A DNA stretch of 64,000 nt from Candidatus Kryptoniota bacterium (GCA_938074445.1 CALJEK010000039.1:1-64000), one strand, 5' to 3'. Counted from the first letter of the stretch, positions 39,175 to 48,771 are shown. A program made the numbers and translations. Notes: generated by a model not told the origin, from the sequence alone.

Positions 39175-40206
39175 ATGAAACAACCCAAAGTCAGCGTAAT
39201 CATCCTCAATTGGAACACTAAACATTTCCTTGCAAAATTTCTCCCATCTGTAATTCAAACGAACTATCAAAATTTAGAAATCATCGTCGCAGATAACGGC
39301 TCAACCGACGGAAGTGCTGAATTTGTGAGGGAAAATTTTAAAAATGTGAGACTTATCGCCTTTGACAAAAATTACGGTTTCTGCGGTGGCTATAACAAAG
39401 CAATTGAATTTGCCGATGGAGATTATATCGTCCTTCTCAACTCTGATATAGAGGTCACCCCTGAGTGGCTTAACCCGATTATAAGTTTTATGGAAGAAAA
39501 CAAGGATGTCTTCGCTTGTCAGCCGAAAATTTTATCTTATTTCGAAAGGAACAAGTTCGAATATGCAGGGGCATGCGGTGGCTTTATTGATAAATTTGGA
39601 TACCCATTCTGTCGTGGCAGAATTTTTAACTTCTGTGAGGAAGATACAGGTCAGTACGATGAAATAAAACAAGTTTTCTGGGCAACTGGAGCATGTATGG
39701 TAATTCGTAGAAATTTACTATACGAGATCGGTCTCCTTGACGAAGATTTCTTTGCACATATGGAAGAAATTGATCTATGCTGGAGAGCAAACCTTCATGG
39801 ATATAAAATATTTTGCATCCCGCAAAGTAAAGTTTACCATGTCGGAGGAGGAACTCTGCCAAAAACAAATCCCCAAAAAACATTTTTAAATCATAGAAAC
39901 AGCCTGATAATGCTCGAAAAAAACTTGACACTTCCAAATGTGCTTTTAATAATTCCGATAAGATTACTTTTGGACATTGTTTCGGCGATCGTTTACCTCC
40001 TCAAAGGAAACATAGGGGACTTTATCGCGGTGTTGAAAGCCCATTTCGTCTTCTGGAGCGCTCAACCCAAATGGATACTGAAGCGAATTAAAAACCGAAA
40101 GAACATCAAGAAGAAAAAAATAAACAGCAATTTGATATTTAGAAAAAGCATAGTAATTGAGCATTTTATACTCGGCAAAAAGAAGTTTTCCGAGTTGAAA
40201 TTTTAA
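39175..40206 (+). CDS. Family 2 glycosyltransferase (rhamnosyltransferase-like)
   Basis: 343 residues from ATG 39175 (MKQPKVSVIILNWN); the earlier part of the frame is unlikely coding. GT-A motifs include VSVIILNWN, VADNGSTDGS and VLLNSDIEV (DXD-like NSD), then WATGACMVIRR and EEIDLCWR. No convincing catalytic membrane anchor until a hydrophobic stretch near 265-285. Probably adds a deoxysugar to a surface glycan. It ends four bases into the convergent anmK gene. Confidence 0.88.
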   Translation: MKQPKVSVIILNWNTKHFLAKFLPSVIQTNYQNLEIIVADNGSTDGSAEFVRENFKNVRLIAFDKNYGFCGGYNKAIEFADGDYIVLLNSDIEVTPEWLNPIISFMEENKDVFACQPKILSYFERNKFEYAGACGGFIDKFGYPFCRGRIFNFCEEDTGQYDEIKQVFWATGACMVIRRNLLYEIGLLDEDFFAHMEEIDLCWRANLHGYKIFCIPQSKVYHVGGGTLPKTNPQKTFLNHRNSLIMLEKNLTLPNVLLIIPIRLLLDIVSAIVYLLKGNIGDFIAVLKAHFVFWSAQPKWILKRIKNRKNIKKKKINSNLIFRKSIVIEHFILGKKKFSELKF

Positions 40207-41387
40207 AAATAAATTCCTCCGAGAATTGTTCTCTTCTTTGCGCCTGTTACAGAAGTTATATTCACCGGATTTCCAGCCACCGTCTCATTTGCAAAAACAG
40301 CAAAGCAAATTGCTTCTTTCGCCTCCGAAGAAATCCCAAATTCATCGCTCACCCTAACAGGAACCTGAAAATATCTCTCGAGCGATCTAATCATAAACTT
40401 ATTATGGACCCCGCCACCACTTACGATTATCTCATCTACCTGCGTGTGCGGTTTGATAAATGTTTTATAGTTTTCGTATACTGCGCAAACCGTAAATTCA
40501 GTCGCCGTTGCAACTATATCCTCTGGAGAAAGCGATAACTCTTTACCCCATTTCAGTACTTGATTTACAAATATAGAACCAAATTCCTCTCTCCCCGTTG
40601 ATTTAGGTGGTCTTTTTCTAATAAAAGGATGTTCCATCATCTTCCCAAGCAAATCCTCGGAAACTTTCCCACTCTGTGCAATCCTTCCATTTTCGTCATA
40701 GTCTCGATTAAAAAATATCTTGACAAGTGCGTCAACGACCATATTTCCCGGACCTGTATCAAAAGCAATCACATCTTCAACATCGCAGTTCTTCTTCAAG
40801 ATTGTGAAGTTAGCGATCCCGCCAATGTTAAGCACCAATCTGTTCAAACTATCTGATGTGAAAATGATATAATCAAAGTAAGGAACAAGCGGAGCTCCCT
40901 CTCCATTCAAAGCCACATCGCCAACCCTGAAATTTCCAACTGTCGGAATACCCGTCAATTTAGCGATAACCCCGGGATCGCCAATTTGAAGTGTTGCCTT
41001 AACTTTATATCCAAACATCTCAACCTCGTTGGGCAGATGTTGAATCGTTTGACCATGCGAACCAATCAAATCAATATCTGAAACCTTGATGCTAAACTCG
41101 TCAAGCGTTTTAAGAATCGAATCAGCATAGACTTGAGCAATTAAAAAATTCAATCTACAAATTTCGTCAACTTTGCTTGTCTCAGGTTGCGAATTCTTTA
41201 AAATCAATTTTTTCAGTTCCTCGTTAAATGGAAATGTTTTCCATCCAATAGTTTTAACCCTTGTTTGCCTACCGGAGTTTAAAACCTCAACAACTGCAAC
41301 ATCGACCCCATCTGCTGAGGTCCCCGACATTAAACCAACTATTAATTTAGGGTTTTTCTCCCTTAATTTGATTAATCTTTCAATCAT
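40203..41387 (-). CDS. anmK: Anhydro-N-acetylmuramic acid kinase
   Basis: 394 residues with the ATPase fold: VGLMSGTSADGVDVA near the start, then DTGPGNMVVDA and IIVSGGGVHN. It phosphorylates recycled anhydro-MurNAc from peptidoglycan turnover. The gene shares the mqnD-nth direction and starts 18 bases after mqnD. Confidence 0.95.
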   Translation of the reverse strand: MIERLIKLREKNPKLIVGLMSGTSADGVDVAVVEVLNSGRQTRVKTIGWKTFPFNEELKKLILKNSQPETSKVDEICRLNFLIAQVYADSILKTLDEFSIKVSDIDLIGSHGQTIQHLPNEVEMFGYKVKATLQIGDPGVIAKLTGIPTVGNFRVGDVALNGEGAPLVPYFDYIIFTSDSLNRLVLNIGGIANFTILKKNCDVEDVIAFDTGPGNMVVDALVKIFFNRDYDENGRIAQSGKVSEDLLGKMMEHPFIRKRPPKSTGREEFGSIFVNQVLKWGKELSLSPEDIVATATEFTVCAVYENYKTFIKPHTQVDEIIVSGGGVHNKFMIRSLERYFQVPVRVSDEFGISSEAKEAICFAVFANETVAGNPVNITSVTGAKKRTILGGIYF

Positions 41388-41405
41388 ACCGCAGGTTAAT
41401 TTTGT

Positions 41406-42239
41406 TCAATATTCTATAAATTCAACCTCAACTTTCTTGGGTATTAATTTTCTTTCAAATCCCATATCAAGAAACAATTGCACTGCTTTTTTGCCGTCTT
41501 CGCCGTAATCAAGCGTCAATTCATTCACATACATACCAACGAATTTATCCGCAAGTTCGCTATCCATATCTCTTGCAAACTGTAAGGCATATTCGAGAGC
41601 CTCTTCTCTGTGCTCAAGCGCATATTTTATACTATCATACAGACATCTTGAGATATCTTTCATCAATTTAATTCCAAGTTCTTTTTTCACCGCGTTCCCA
41701 CCCAAAGGAAGAGGCAAACCCGTTTGCTTGTACCACCATTGACCAAAATCGATAATCTTAACAAGATTTGACTTTGAATAAGTCAACTGTCCTTCATGAA
41801 TTAAAAGTCCAGCGTCAACCTCGCCATTTAAAACTGCATCAATAATTTTGTCAAACGGAATTACTTTATACCTAACGTCTGGTTCATAAATCTTTAAAAT
41901 CAAAAAAGCGCTCGTCAAAGTCCCCGGAACCCCAACTGTAAAATTTTTTAAATGCGCAGGGGAAAACTTTTCTTTAGCCACGAGAATAGGACCATACCCA
42001 ATCCCCATACTTGCACCACATGGCATCAACATATATTTGTCCGATACATAAGCATACGCATGAAAAGAAATTGCGGTGATGTCATAAACACCATCAAAAG
42101 CTTTCCTGTTCAAGGTTTCTATATCGTCCAAAATGTTAACGAACTTTAGATCACCTGTATCAATCTTATTATTTACAAGAGCATAAAACATAAATGCATC
42201 ATCTGAATCCGGGCTGTGCGCAACAGTTATTTTCTTCAT
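41406..42239 (-). CDS. mqnD: 1,4-dihydroxy-6-naphthoate synthase (futalosine menaquinone pathway)
   Basis: 277 residues of the MqnD family: AHSPDSDDAFMFYAL at the start, TAISFHAYAY, CGASMGIGYGP and VPGTLTSAFL. It acts late in the futalosine route to menaquinone. Its presence supports menaquinone as the membrane quinone for the bc complexes of this window. Other mqn genes are not nearby. Confidence 0.93.
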   Translation of the reverse strand: MKKITVAHSPDSDDAFMFYALVNNKIDTGDLKFVNILDDIETLNRKAFDGVYDITAISFHAYAYVSDKYMLMPCGASMGIGYGPILVAKEKFSPAHLKNFTVGVPGTLTSAFLILKIYEPDVRYKVIPFDKIIDAVLNGEVDAGLLIHEGQLTYSKSNLVKIIDFGQWWYKQTGLPLPLGGNAVKKELGIKLMKDISRCLYDSIKYALEHREEALEYALQFARDMDSELADKFVGMYVNELTLDYGEDGKKAVQLFLDMGFERKLIPKKVEVEFIEY

Positions 42240-42267
42240 TTGAGGAAATCTTTACTTTTTAATTAAC

Positions 42268-42933
42268 TCACACTTTCGCAGAAGGGCAAAGTTTGCTAAT
42301 CTTACATATCGAGCACTTCGGTTTTCTCGCTTCACAAACATACCTACCATGCTCCCCGATGAGATGCGAAAAAAGCGTCCATTTACCCTTTGGAACTATC
42401 TCCATCAACTCGAATTCAATTTTATCTGGGTTATTGCTTTTAACAAGCCCAAGTCTGGCAGTAACCCTCTTAAGATGCGTATCGACGATAATTCCTTCCT
42501 TTCCAAATGCGTTCGCAAGAACTGCATTTGCTGTTTTCCTGCCAACACCCGGAAGCTTAATAAGCTCATCAAGCGTGTCTGGGACATTACCGTTATAATT
42601 TTCAACCAGAACTTGGCAACAACTTTTAATCGCTTTTGCTTTATTTTTGTAAAATCCAGTTGGCTTTACCTCTTGCTCAAGCACTTTGAGATCAGCATTT
42701 GCATAATCTTGGGCAGTTCGATATTTTTTGAAAAGATTTTCAGTCACCTTGTTAACTCTTTCATCAGTGCACTGAGCAGCCAGTATCGTGGCTATTAAAA
42801 GCTCAAGCGGATTAGAAAAATTCAGGTGAGTTTTCGCATCAGGGTAAAGCTTTTTCAATATATTTATAATCTTGCCGACCCTTTTCTTTTTATCCCGAGG
42901 CGTTTCCTTTGCAAACCGGTTTCCCTTCGCCAT
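42268..42933 (-). CDS. nth: Endonuclease III
   Basis: 221 residues. The helix-hairpin-helix LPGVGRKTANAVL, catalytic Lys region and Asp (VDTHLKRV) and the C-terminal 4Fe-4S cysteines (CEARKPKCSICKISKLC) are intact. It removes oxidised pyrimidines and cleaves the abasic site. It starts 3 bases after the 2Fe-2S ferredoxin gene. Confidence 0.96.
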   Translation of the reverse strand: MAKGNRFAKETPRDKKKRVGKIINILKKLYPDAKTHLNFSNPLELLIATILAAQCTDERVNKVTENLFKKYRTAQDYANADLKVLEQEVKPTGFYKNKAKAIKSCCQVLVENYNGNVPDTLDELIKLPGVGRKTANAVLANAFGKEGIIVDTHLKRVTARLGLVKSNNPDKIEFELMEIVPKGKWTLFSHLIGEHGRYVCEARKPKCSICKISKLCPSAKV

Positions 42934-42936
42934 ATT

Positions 42937-43317
42937 TTAACCCATATTTTGTTTATTTTCTAAAGGCTCAATCTTTGCGGTCTTCATCAGCTCAGGCTTA
43001 AACTTTTCATCTTTGATTAGCAGTTCTTCAACGACTTTGCCCTTAATCAAATGTTCGCTTATAATTTTTTCTATATCCTCCTCCTCAACCCCTCCATACC
43101 ATACTGCCTCCGGATATATCACAACGCTTATGCCGTACTCACAGGCATCGAGACAACCTGCTGAATTAACTCTAAAAATTTTATTTAGACCGAGCTCGGC
43201 GATTCGCTTTTTAAATTCATCCTTTAACTTCTCTGAACCCTTTTGACCGCAGGAACCTTTGGGATGCCCAGCTGGGCGAGTATTTGTGCAGATGAAAATA
43301 TGCTTCTTAAATCTCAC
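42937..43317 (-). CDS. Thioredoxin-like [2Fe-2S] ferredoxin
   Basis: 126 residues with the Shethna/clostridial-type cysteine pattern: HIFICTNTRPAGHPKGSCG, then SAGCLDACEYG (C-x3-C). Typical members are homodimeric low-potential carriers. The start is GTG and overlaps the preceding gene by 11 bases. Companion enzyme unknown. Confidence 0.9.
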   Translation of the reverse strand: MRFKKHIFICTNTRPAGHPKGSCGQKGSEKLKDEFKKRIAELGLNKIFRVNSAGCLDACEYGISVVIYPEAVWYGGVEEEDIEKIISEHLIKGKVVEELLIKDEKFKPELMKTAKIEPLENKQNMG

Positions 43318-43624
43318 CTTGATTCAAATTTTGATTTAACATCTTTAAATCGATTAACAAAACCACATCCCCTGATGCTGTACCTTTACTTGCCAACGTT
43401 TCATCGTTACTATATTCAAAACCGCGCGTCAGGTTAAAAAGCACAAAATCGTCCGCATCTCTTTCGCCATGATAAATTTCATCAATAAACCCCTTTACGA
43501 TTTCTCTTATCATAACTTCATCATCAGCCTCAAATCTGTAAACTTCACCCGAGAAACCTTTTCCAACTGCAAGTGTTATTCTCGCCACTTCACCAGTAAG
43601 AAGTTGTGATTTTAATATCTCCAT
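43307..43624 (-). CDS. Predicted ubiquitin-like beta-grasp protein (EsaB/YukD-like pattern)
   Basis: 105 residues from ATG 43624, overlapping the upstream ferredoxin by 35 bases; a later GTG is an alternative start. The pattern is beta (ARITLAVGKG), beta (EVYRFEA), helix (MIREIVKGFIDEI), then FVLFNLTRGF and the turn TLASKGTASGDVVLLIDL. The last element matches the TLAEQG-x2-GD-VLLL closing strand of EsaB/YukD/TmoB ubiquitin-like folds. No E1-like, E2-like or JAB gene is near. It lies between two ferredoxin genes. Fold assignment by pattern only; role unknown. Confidence 0.55.
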   Translation of the reverse strand: MEILKSQLLTGEVARITLAVGKGFSGEVYRFEADDEVMIREIVKGFIDEIYHGERDADDFVLFNLTRGFEYSNDETLASKGTASGDVVLLIDLKMLNQNLNQGEI

Positions 43625-43877
43625 AAACTTTAACCGTACATGCAAATCGCTCGCTTCCAGATAAACTTTTCTTCCGTGCTAACTTAATTTCTTCAAAATC
43701 AGGGCTTGACAAATTTTCCATTCCATAGAGTACTAAGACGCGACAGCCTCCACAAATTCCATCGCCGTTACACGATTCCGCAAGCGGAATTGAATTTTCT
43801 TTCGCTACTTCAAAAATTGTTTTACCTTCTTCACACTCTATTTCAACTCCAAGCCCATAAAAATTTATCCAGGGCAT
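43590..43877 (-). CDS. Plant-type [2Fe-2S] ferredoxin
   Basis: 95 residues with C-x5-C-x2-C (CNGDGICGGC) and a distal Cys (FACTV). The IFEVAKENSIPLAE segment is typical of the family. It overlaps the next gene by 35 bases, so the two are probably translated together. Redox partner unknown. Confidence 0.9.
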   Translation of the reverse strand: MPWINFYGLGVEIECEEGKTIFEVAKENSIPLAESCNGDGICGGCRVLVLYGMENLSSPDFEEIKLARKKSLSGSERFACTVKVYGDIKITTSYW

Positions 43878-43924
43878 AAACTTCGCGTTGATTTTTTACC
43901 AATTTACTCAAAAAGAGAGAATAA

Positions 43925-44653
43925 TCAAAGGTTTTTCTTCATCGCAACAATTGCGACATAACCCATCCATTTATCCCCACCCTGCTCAAGAAAAACGCTT
44001 ACCTCATGCTTAAACCTCTTAACCTCTTTAAACTCATTTTTTGAAAATCGTCTCTCCTTCAACGAAGTTTGAATGATCTTTTTAAACTTTGAATAATAAC
44101 GCACAAGCTCATCACTTATATCTTGAACAAAAGTTGGTTCTAATCCACAACTCTTAAGAATTTTCAACTTTTCATCAAGTGTCTCAATTGCCCCGCCCTC
44201 AATATGCCACGCCTCGCGCACATAAGTTGGCACGGGAAACTTTTTCCAATAGAAGTCAGCTATACCAATAAACGAACCGTCCTTCAAAACCCTGTAAAAT
44301 TCCTTTAGTATTTGGGTTTTCTTATACTGGGACAAAATCCCCTCCGAGATTATCAAGTCAAACATTTCATCTTCAAAATCAAGTGCAATTGGACTCATAA
44401 TTTTGACTTTAACCTTTTCTTCAAGCTCCGCCCTTGTAATTTCACTTTTCGCAGAGATAACTATATTTGGTAGTTCATGCACCCCATAGATATTACAGTT
44501 AAAATTTTTCGCGATGTAAACAAGGCTATCCTGCAAATTTACACTCGCAACGAGAACATTCATTCCATCTTTGATTTCAATTTTTGAACAGAGAAATTTG
44601 GTTGAACTTGTCCCACCAAGCGTTGGTATTTTGATTTGATTCTCGGATTTCAT
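43925..44653 (-). CDS. SAM-dependent methyltransferase (class I)
   Basis: 242 residues. The nucleotide-binding strand is NVLVASVNLQDS (weak glycine motif), later EMFDLIISEGILS and EFYRVLKDGSFIGIADF, typical of motifs II to post-motif III in class I methyltransferases. The substrate is not assignable. It lies 24 bases after pcrA and 47 before the ferredoxin. Confidence 0.75.
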   Translation of the reverse strand: MKSENQIKIPTLGGTSSTKFLCSKIEIKDGMNVLVASVNLQDSLVYIAKNFNCNIYGVHELPNIVISAKSEITRAELEEKVKVKIMSPIALDFEDEMFDLIISEGILSQYKKTQILKEFYRVLKDGSFIGIADFYWKKFPVPTYVREAWHIEGGAIETLDEKLKILKSCGLEPTFVQDISDELVRYYSKFKKIIQTSLKERRFSKNEFKEVKRFKHEVSVFLEQGGDKWMGYVAIVAMKKNL

Positions 44654-44676
44654 CTTTCAAAGATAAGATTTCGAGT

Positions 44677-46827
44677 TTATACAACCTTCAGGTTTGCGTA
44701 TTTTAAGAGGAGCAACTTTCTACCGTAATTTTCAAAATCAACCATCACACGAATACTTTCACCATTTCCAGATATATCTACCACAACCCCAAGTCCAAAA
44801 ACTTCATGCTCAACGAGTGAGCCTATAGAGATGTTTTTCCCTTGAGACTTGATATTTAAATTCTTAACCTCGCGCGTTCTTTCCTTTCTTCCCCCCTTTG
44901 AGCTGTAATAAGAAACAAGCTCAAACGGAATTTCGTCGAGGAACCTTGACTTCCTTTGAACAAAAACAGTTCCCGCTCTCATTCTTTCCTTAGCGTAGGA
45001 TAGATAAAGTTTTTTCATCGCACGCGTCATCCCAACATAAAAAAGACGCCTTTCCTCCTCAAGCTCTTTTACATTATAAATTGAATTGGCAATCGGGAAA
45101 AGCCCTTCTTCAAGTCCCGTGATAAACACGACTGGGAACTCAAGCCCCTTTGCGCTGTGCAATGTCATTAAACTTATCGCATCCCTCTTATTTTCCCATG
45201 TGTCAATCTCGGCTATTAAAGAAACTTGCTCAAGAAATTTTTCAAGCCCACTATCTTCTGGGTTTTCATTAGAAAATTCAGTTATAGCCGATAAAAGTTC
45301 TTCTATATTTTCAATTCTTTGTTGTGCCTCTGGTGTTCCCTCTTGTTTGTAAAATCTTATGAGTCCAAGATCATCAACAAGCGCGCGAGCAAGCTCACTG
45401 GCATTTATCTTATCCCTTAAATCAATGTATTTTTGAATCAAACTGCAAAAATTAAATATGCTCTTCCTCGCTCTTTCAGTAAGTCCAGGAACCGCATTTG
45501 CCCTGCACATAGCTTCAAAAAGCGATAAACCTTTTGCATTCGCAAATGCTTTAACGCGCTCTATTGTAACATCCCCTATGCCACGATTTGGGAAATTAAT
45601 TATTCTAAGCAAACTTTCATCATCTTTGGGATTAACTACAAGCCTGAAATAGGCGAGCAAATCTTTAATCTCTTTTCTCTTGTAGAAAGCAACTCCACCA
45701 ACAATTGTATACGGGAAACCTTCACGACGAAGCTCATCTTCAAATAATCTTGATTGTGCATTTGTCCTGTAGAGAATTACAAAATCACGAAGATTATACT
45801 TGTTCTTATGAATTTCCTCCTTAATGAAATGAACAACTTTTTCAGCTTCATCTCTGTCATCTTTACATTCAAGCACAACAATTGGCTCCCCTTCACTGTT
45901 TTCCGTCCAAAGGTTTTTAAATATCTGTTCCGTGTTGTTTTTTATAACTGAATCAGCAGCGCGAAGAATTTTTTTCGTTGAGCGATAATTTTGCTCAAGT
46001 TTAAAAATTTTACAATCTGGAAAATCGTTTTTAAAATCAAGCATATTTCTTATCTCAGCCCCACGCCACGAATATATACTTTGTGCATCATCCCCGATCA
46101 CGCAAAGATTTCTGTGCTTTGCCGAAAGCATTCGCAATAAAATATATTGAACGCGATTTGTATCCTGATATTCATCAACGAGTATATATTTAAACTTCGT
46201 CTGATATTTTTCAAGCACATCCGGATGGTTCTCGAAAAGCTCGACTGACTTTATAAGAAGATCGTCAAAATCCATCGCATTCCTCTGGAAAAGAGCGGAT
46301 TGATAAACTTTATAGATTTGTGCGATTTTAACATCAAACGAGCTTTCAGCAAGTGAGGAGAACAACTCGGGACTGACAAAGGCATTTTTTATATTGCTTA
46401 TTTTCGCTTGAACAAGAGATGGATTTAACGCATCCTCTGGGTAGTTGAGTTCTTTAATTATATTTTTTATCAAACTCAAGCTATCATCTTGATCATAGAT
46501 TGTAAACCCCCTTGTATAGCCAAGCCTTTCAGCTTCCTGTCTTAAAATTTTTGCGAAAACCGAATGAAATGTCCCCATCACAACATTTTTCGCAACATCG
46601 CCGACAAGTTGAACGACGCGTTCTTTCATTTCATTAGCTGCCTTATTCGTAAATGTAAGAGCAAGTATTTCCCACGGTCTAACACCAAGTGATAAGAGAT
46701 ATGCTATTTTATAAGTTAAAACCCTCGTTTTCCCACTTCCAGGTCCAGCAATTATCAAAACAGGTCCATCTATCCACCTTACGGCTTCCCTCTGCGCCTT
46801 GTTAAGATCTTTCAAAAAGTCCCTCAT
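44677..46827 (-). CDS. pcrA: UvrD/PcrA-type DNA helicase
   Basis: 716 residues. Walker A AGPGSGKT near residue 30, DEYQDTNRVQY, VIGDDAQSIYSWRGA, QNYRST, LMTLHSAKGLEF and VGMTRAMKKLYL cover the superfamily I motifs. It unwinds DNA in repair and replication. The C-terminal about 60 residues form a small beta domain (SIGSLVEHEVFGLG), seen in PcrA homologues. Confidence 0.94.
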   Translation of the reverse strand: MRDFLKDLNKAQREAVRWIDGPVLIIAGPGSGKTRVLTYKIAYLLSLGVRPWEILALTFTNKAANEMKERVVQLVGDVAKNVVMGTFHSVFAKILRQEAERLGYTRGFTIYDQDDSLSLIKNIIKELNYPEDALNPSLVQAKISNIKNAFVSPELFSSLAESSFDVKIAQIYKVYQSALFQRNAMDFDDLLIKSVELFENHPDVLEKYQTKFKYILVDEYQDTNRVQYILLRMLSAKHRNLCVIGDDAQSIYSWRGAEIRNMLDFKNDFPDCKIFKLEQNYRSTKKILRAADSVIKNNTEQIFKNLWTENSEGEPIVVLECKDDRDEAEKVVHFIKEEIHKNKYNLRDFVILYRTNAQSRLFEDELRREGFPYTIVGGVAFYKRKEIKDLLAYFRLVVNPKDDESLLRIINFPNRGIGDVTIERVKAFANAKGLSLFEAMCRANAVPGLTERARKSIFNFCSLIQKYIDLRDKINASELARALVDDLGLIRFYKQEGTPEAQQRIENIEELLSAITEFSNENPEDSGLEKFLEQVSLIAEIDTWENKRDAISLMTLHSAKGLEFPVVFITGLEEGLFPIANSIYNVKELEEERRLFYVGMTRAMKKLYLSYAKERMRAGTVFVQRKSRFLDEIPFELVSYYSSKGGRKERTREVKNLNIKSQGKNISIGSLVEHEVFGLGVVVDISGNGESIRVMVDFENYGRKLLLLKYANLKVV

Positions 46828-46841
46828 CTTAAAAATTTAAA

Positions 46842-47765
46842 TTACTTCAAAAATTCCCTCACCGCCTTCGCAATTCCCTCAGGGTCAAGCCCATATTTCT
46901 CGTAAAGCTCTTTCGGGCTACCCGATTCACCAAATTTCTTTATTCCAATCCTCTTCACCTTAACAGGATAATTTTCCGCTAAAACTTCCATCACAGCCGA
47001 ACCAAGCCCACCAACAATATTGTGATCCTCCACAGTAACTATTTTCCCTGTCTCAACAGCACATTTTATTATGAGCTCCTCATCTATAGGTTTAATTGTG
47101 TGAATATTCACAACACGTGCACTTATACCATCTCTTTCAAGCCTTTCTCCCGCAAGCAAAGAATTAAACACAACTCCGCCAGTTGCAAAAATTGTCACGT
47201 CTTTCCCATCTTTTAAAATCACTCCCTTACCAAACTGAAACTTATAATCAGGCGGATTTACCTCCTCAAGCGGTTGCCTTGTCAATCGCAAAAACACCGG
47301 ACCTTGATGTAAAGCGATATATTCAACGGCTTGCTTCGTCTCAATATCATCGCAAGGTTGGACAACTGAGAAATTAGGCAACGCCCTCATAAGCGCAATA
47401 TCCTCAAGCCCCATTTGACTGTAACCATCTTCGCCGATTCCAATCCCAGCATGTGTTCCAACAAGTTTGACATTTGCATTCGTATAAGCAACCGACATCC
47501 TTATCGTTTCATATCTACCTATCAAAAAACACGCGAAACTACAAGCGAACGGAATTTTACCAGCCAAGGCAAGTCCAGCAGCTGTCCCTATCATATTTTG
47601 TTCTGCAATACCCATTTCAAAAAATCTGTGAGGAAACCTTTTGGCAAACTTTATTGACATAGTTGATTTTGAAAGGTCAGCGTCAAGGACAACTATATCT
47701 TGGATTCTTTCTCCAAGTTCTTCGAGCGCTTCCCCAAATGAAACGCGCGTCGCTTTAGCAGGCAT
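46842..47765 (-). CDS. tkt: Transketolase, C-terminal (pyrimidine-binding) subunit
   Basis: 307 residues with the thiamine pyrimidine-binding and C-terminal domains: FFEMGIAEQNMIG (catalytic Glu), VGTHAGIGIGEDGYSQM and VTVEDHNIVGG. It pairs with the N-terminal subunit encoded just upstream; the start ATG overlaps its stop by one base (TAATG). The split is a known arrangement, not a frameshift, because both parts have own starts and no disrupted domain. Confidence 0.93.
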   Translation of the reverse strand: MPAKATRVSFGEALEELGERIQDIVVLDADLSKSTMSIKFAKRFPHRFFEMGIAEQNMIGTAAGLALAGKIPFACSFACFLIGRYETIRMSVAYTNANVKLVGTHAGIGIGEDGYSQMGLEDIALMRALPNFSVVQPCDDIETKQAVEYIALHQGPVFLRLTRQPLEEVNPPDYKFQFGKGVILKDGKDVTIFATGGVVFNSLLAGERLERDGISARVVNIHTIKPIDEELIIKCAVETGKIVTVEDHNIVGGLGSAVMEVLAENYPVKVKRIGIKKFGESGSPKELYEKYGLDPEGIAKAVREFLK

Positions 47766-48622
47766 TACTTCACCTCCACTTTTTGTGATAAAAGTTCGTT
47801 AAGTTCCTCCTCAAGCTCTTTCAAAGCGAGTTTTGTCTCCTCATCGTTTGGCGCTTTACCGTGCCACTCGTGATTATCCTCCATAAATGAAACCCCCTTA
47901 CCTTTAACCGTATGCGCAATTATGAAAGTTGGTTTTCCCTTCACAAGTTCAGCTTCATCAAGAGCGGATAAAATTTGCTCAAAATCATGCCCATCAATTT
48001 CAATCACATTCCAATTAAAAGCCCTCAACTTATCCGAAAGAGGTTCAATGTCCATCACATCTTTAACATATCCATCGATTTGACCTTTGTTGTAATCGAC
48101 AATCGCGCAAAGATTATCAAGTTTAAATTTCGGCGCCGACATTATCGCTTCCCACACTTGACCCTCTTGCATTTCCCCATCACCAAGGAGACAATAAACA
48201 CGATATTTTTTTCCATCAATTTTTCCAGCGATGGCTATCCCCTGAGCGATTGATAAACCTTGTCCCAAAGAACCAGTTGACGCCTCAACATAAGGTAAAT
48301 CAAGTCGAGATGGATGTCCCTGCAAGCGTGAATTTATCTTTCTTAGTGTGAAAATCTCTTCATAAGGTATAACCCCTCTATGCGCTAAAACTGCGTAAAG
48401 AGCTGGAACCCCATGACCTTTAGATAATATAAATCGATCTCTATCTGGTGAAAGCGCATTTTCAGGCGTTCTCTTTATCTTCTCCCAAAATAAAGCGACA
48501 AGGATTTCAACGCACGAAAGAGAACCGCCCGAATGTCCTGAGCCAGCTTTGTTCAACATTTTTATTATGTCTATTCGTATTTTCGTCGCTATGATTTTTA
48601 GATCAATGAGCGAATTTCGCAT
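47765..48622 (-). CDS. tkt: Transketolase, N-terminal (diphosphate-binding) subunit
   Basis: 285 residues with the thiamine diphosphate site GDGEMQEGQVWEA and later IVDYNKGQIDGY, plus GSGHSGGSLSCVE near the start. Together with the C-terminal subunit it exchanges two-carbon units in the pentose phosphate pathway. GAGG lies upstream of the ATG. A promoter candidate lies at 48662-48690. Confidence 0.94.
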   Translation of the reverse strand: MRNSLIDLKIIATKIRIDIIKMLNKAGSGHSGGSLSCVEILVALFWEKIKRTPENALSPDRDRFILSKGHGVPALYAVLAHRGVIPYEEIFTLRKINSRLQGHPSRLDLPYVEASTGSLGQGLSIAQGIAIAGKIDGKKYRVYCLLGDGEMQEGQVWEAIMSAPKFKLDNLCAIVDYNKGQIDGYVKDVMDIEPLSDKLRAFNWNVIEIDGHDFEQILSALDEAELVKGKPTFIIAHTVKGKGVSFMEDNHEWHGKAPNDEETKLALKELEEELNELLSQKVEVK

Positions 48623-48655
48623 CCACCTTTCCTCGTTATTGTTTTGAATTCAGCA

Positions 48656-48690
48656 CCGAAAAATATAAAAATTTCGGCTATAAAAAACAA
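48656..48690 (-). promoter_or_regulatory. Promoter with an overlapping inverted repeat before the split transketolase genes
   Basis: Minus-strand TTGTTT (48685-48690), 17-base spacer, TATATT (48662-48667). CCGAAA/TTTCGG (48656-48661 and 48672-48677) forms a perfect 6-base inverted repeat around the -10, an operator-like placement. Confidence 0.45.
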
Positions 48691-48740
48691 TTGCAATTTT
48701 ATTAACATTTTAACCCTCAAGTACGCTGATAAAAATAAAA

Positions 48741-48771
48741 AAATCTGCGGGCTGGGAACACCCACAGATTT
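48741..48771 (-). terminator. Terminator of the rimP-to-pnp run
   Basis: On the minus strand AAATCTG, one mismatch, GGG, loop, CCC, CAGATTT, followed by a T-rich tract. The first bases overlap the pnp stop codon. Confidence 0.8.

Noticed and set aside
42349-42798. 149-codon plus-strand frame
   Set aside because: Antisense shadow of nth; the endonuclease III motifs on the other strand are clear.
46842-48622. Transketolase broken by frameshift
   Set aside because: The two parts meet by a one-base start/stop overlap, each has full domains, and split transketolases are common.
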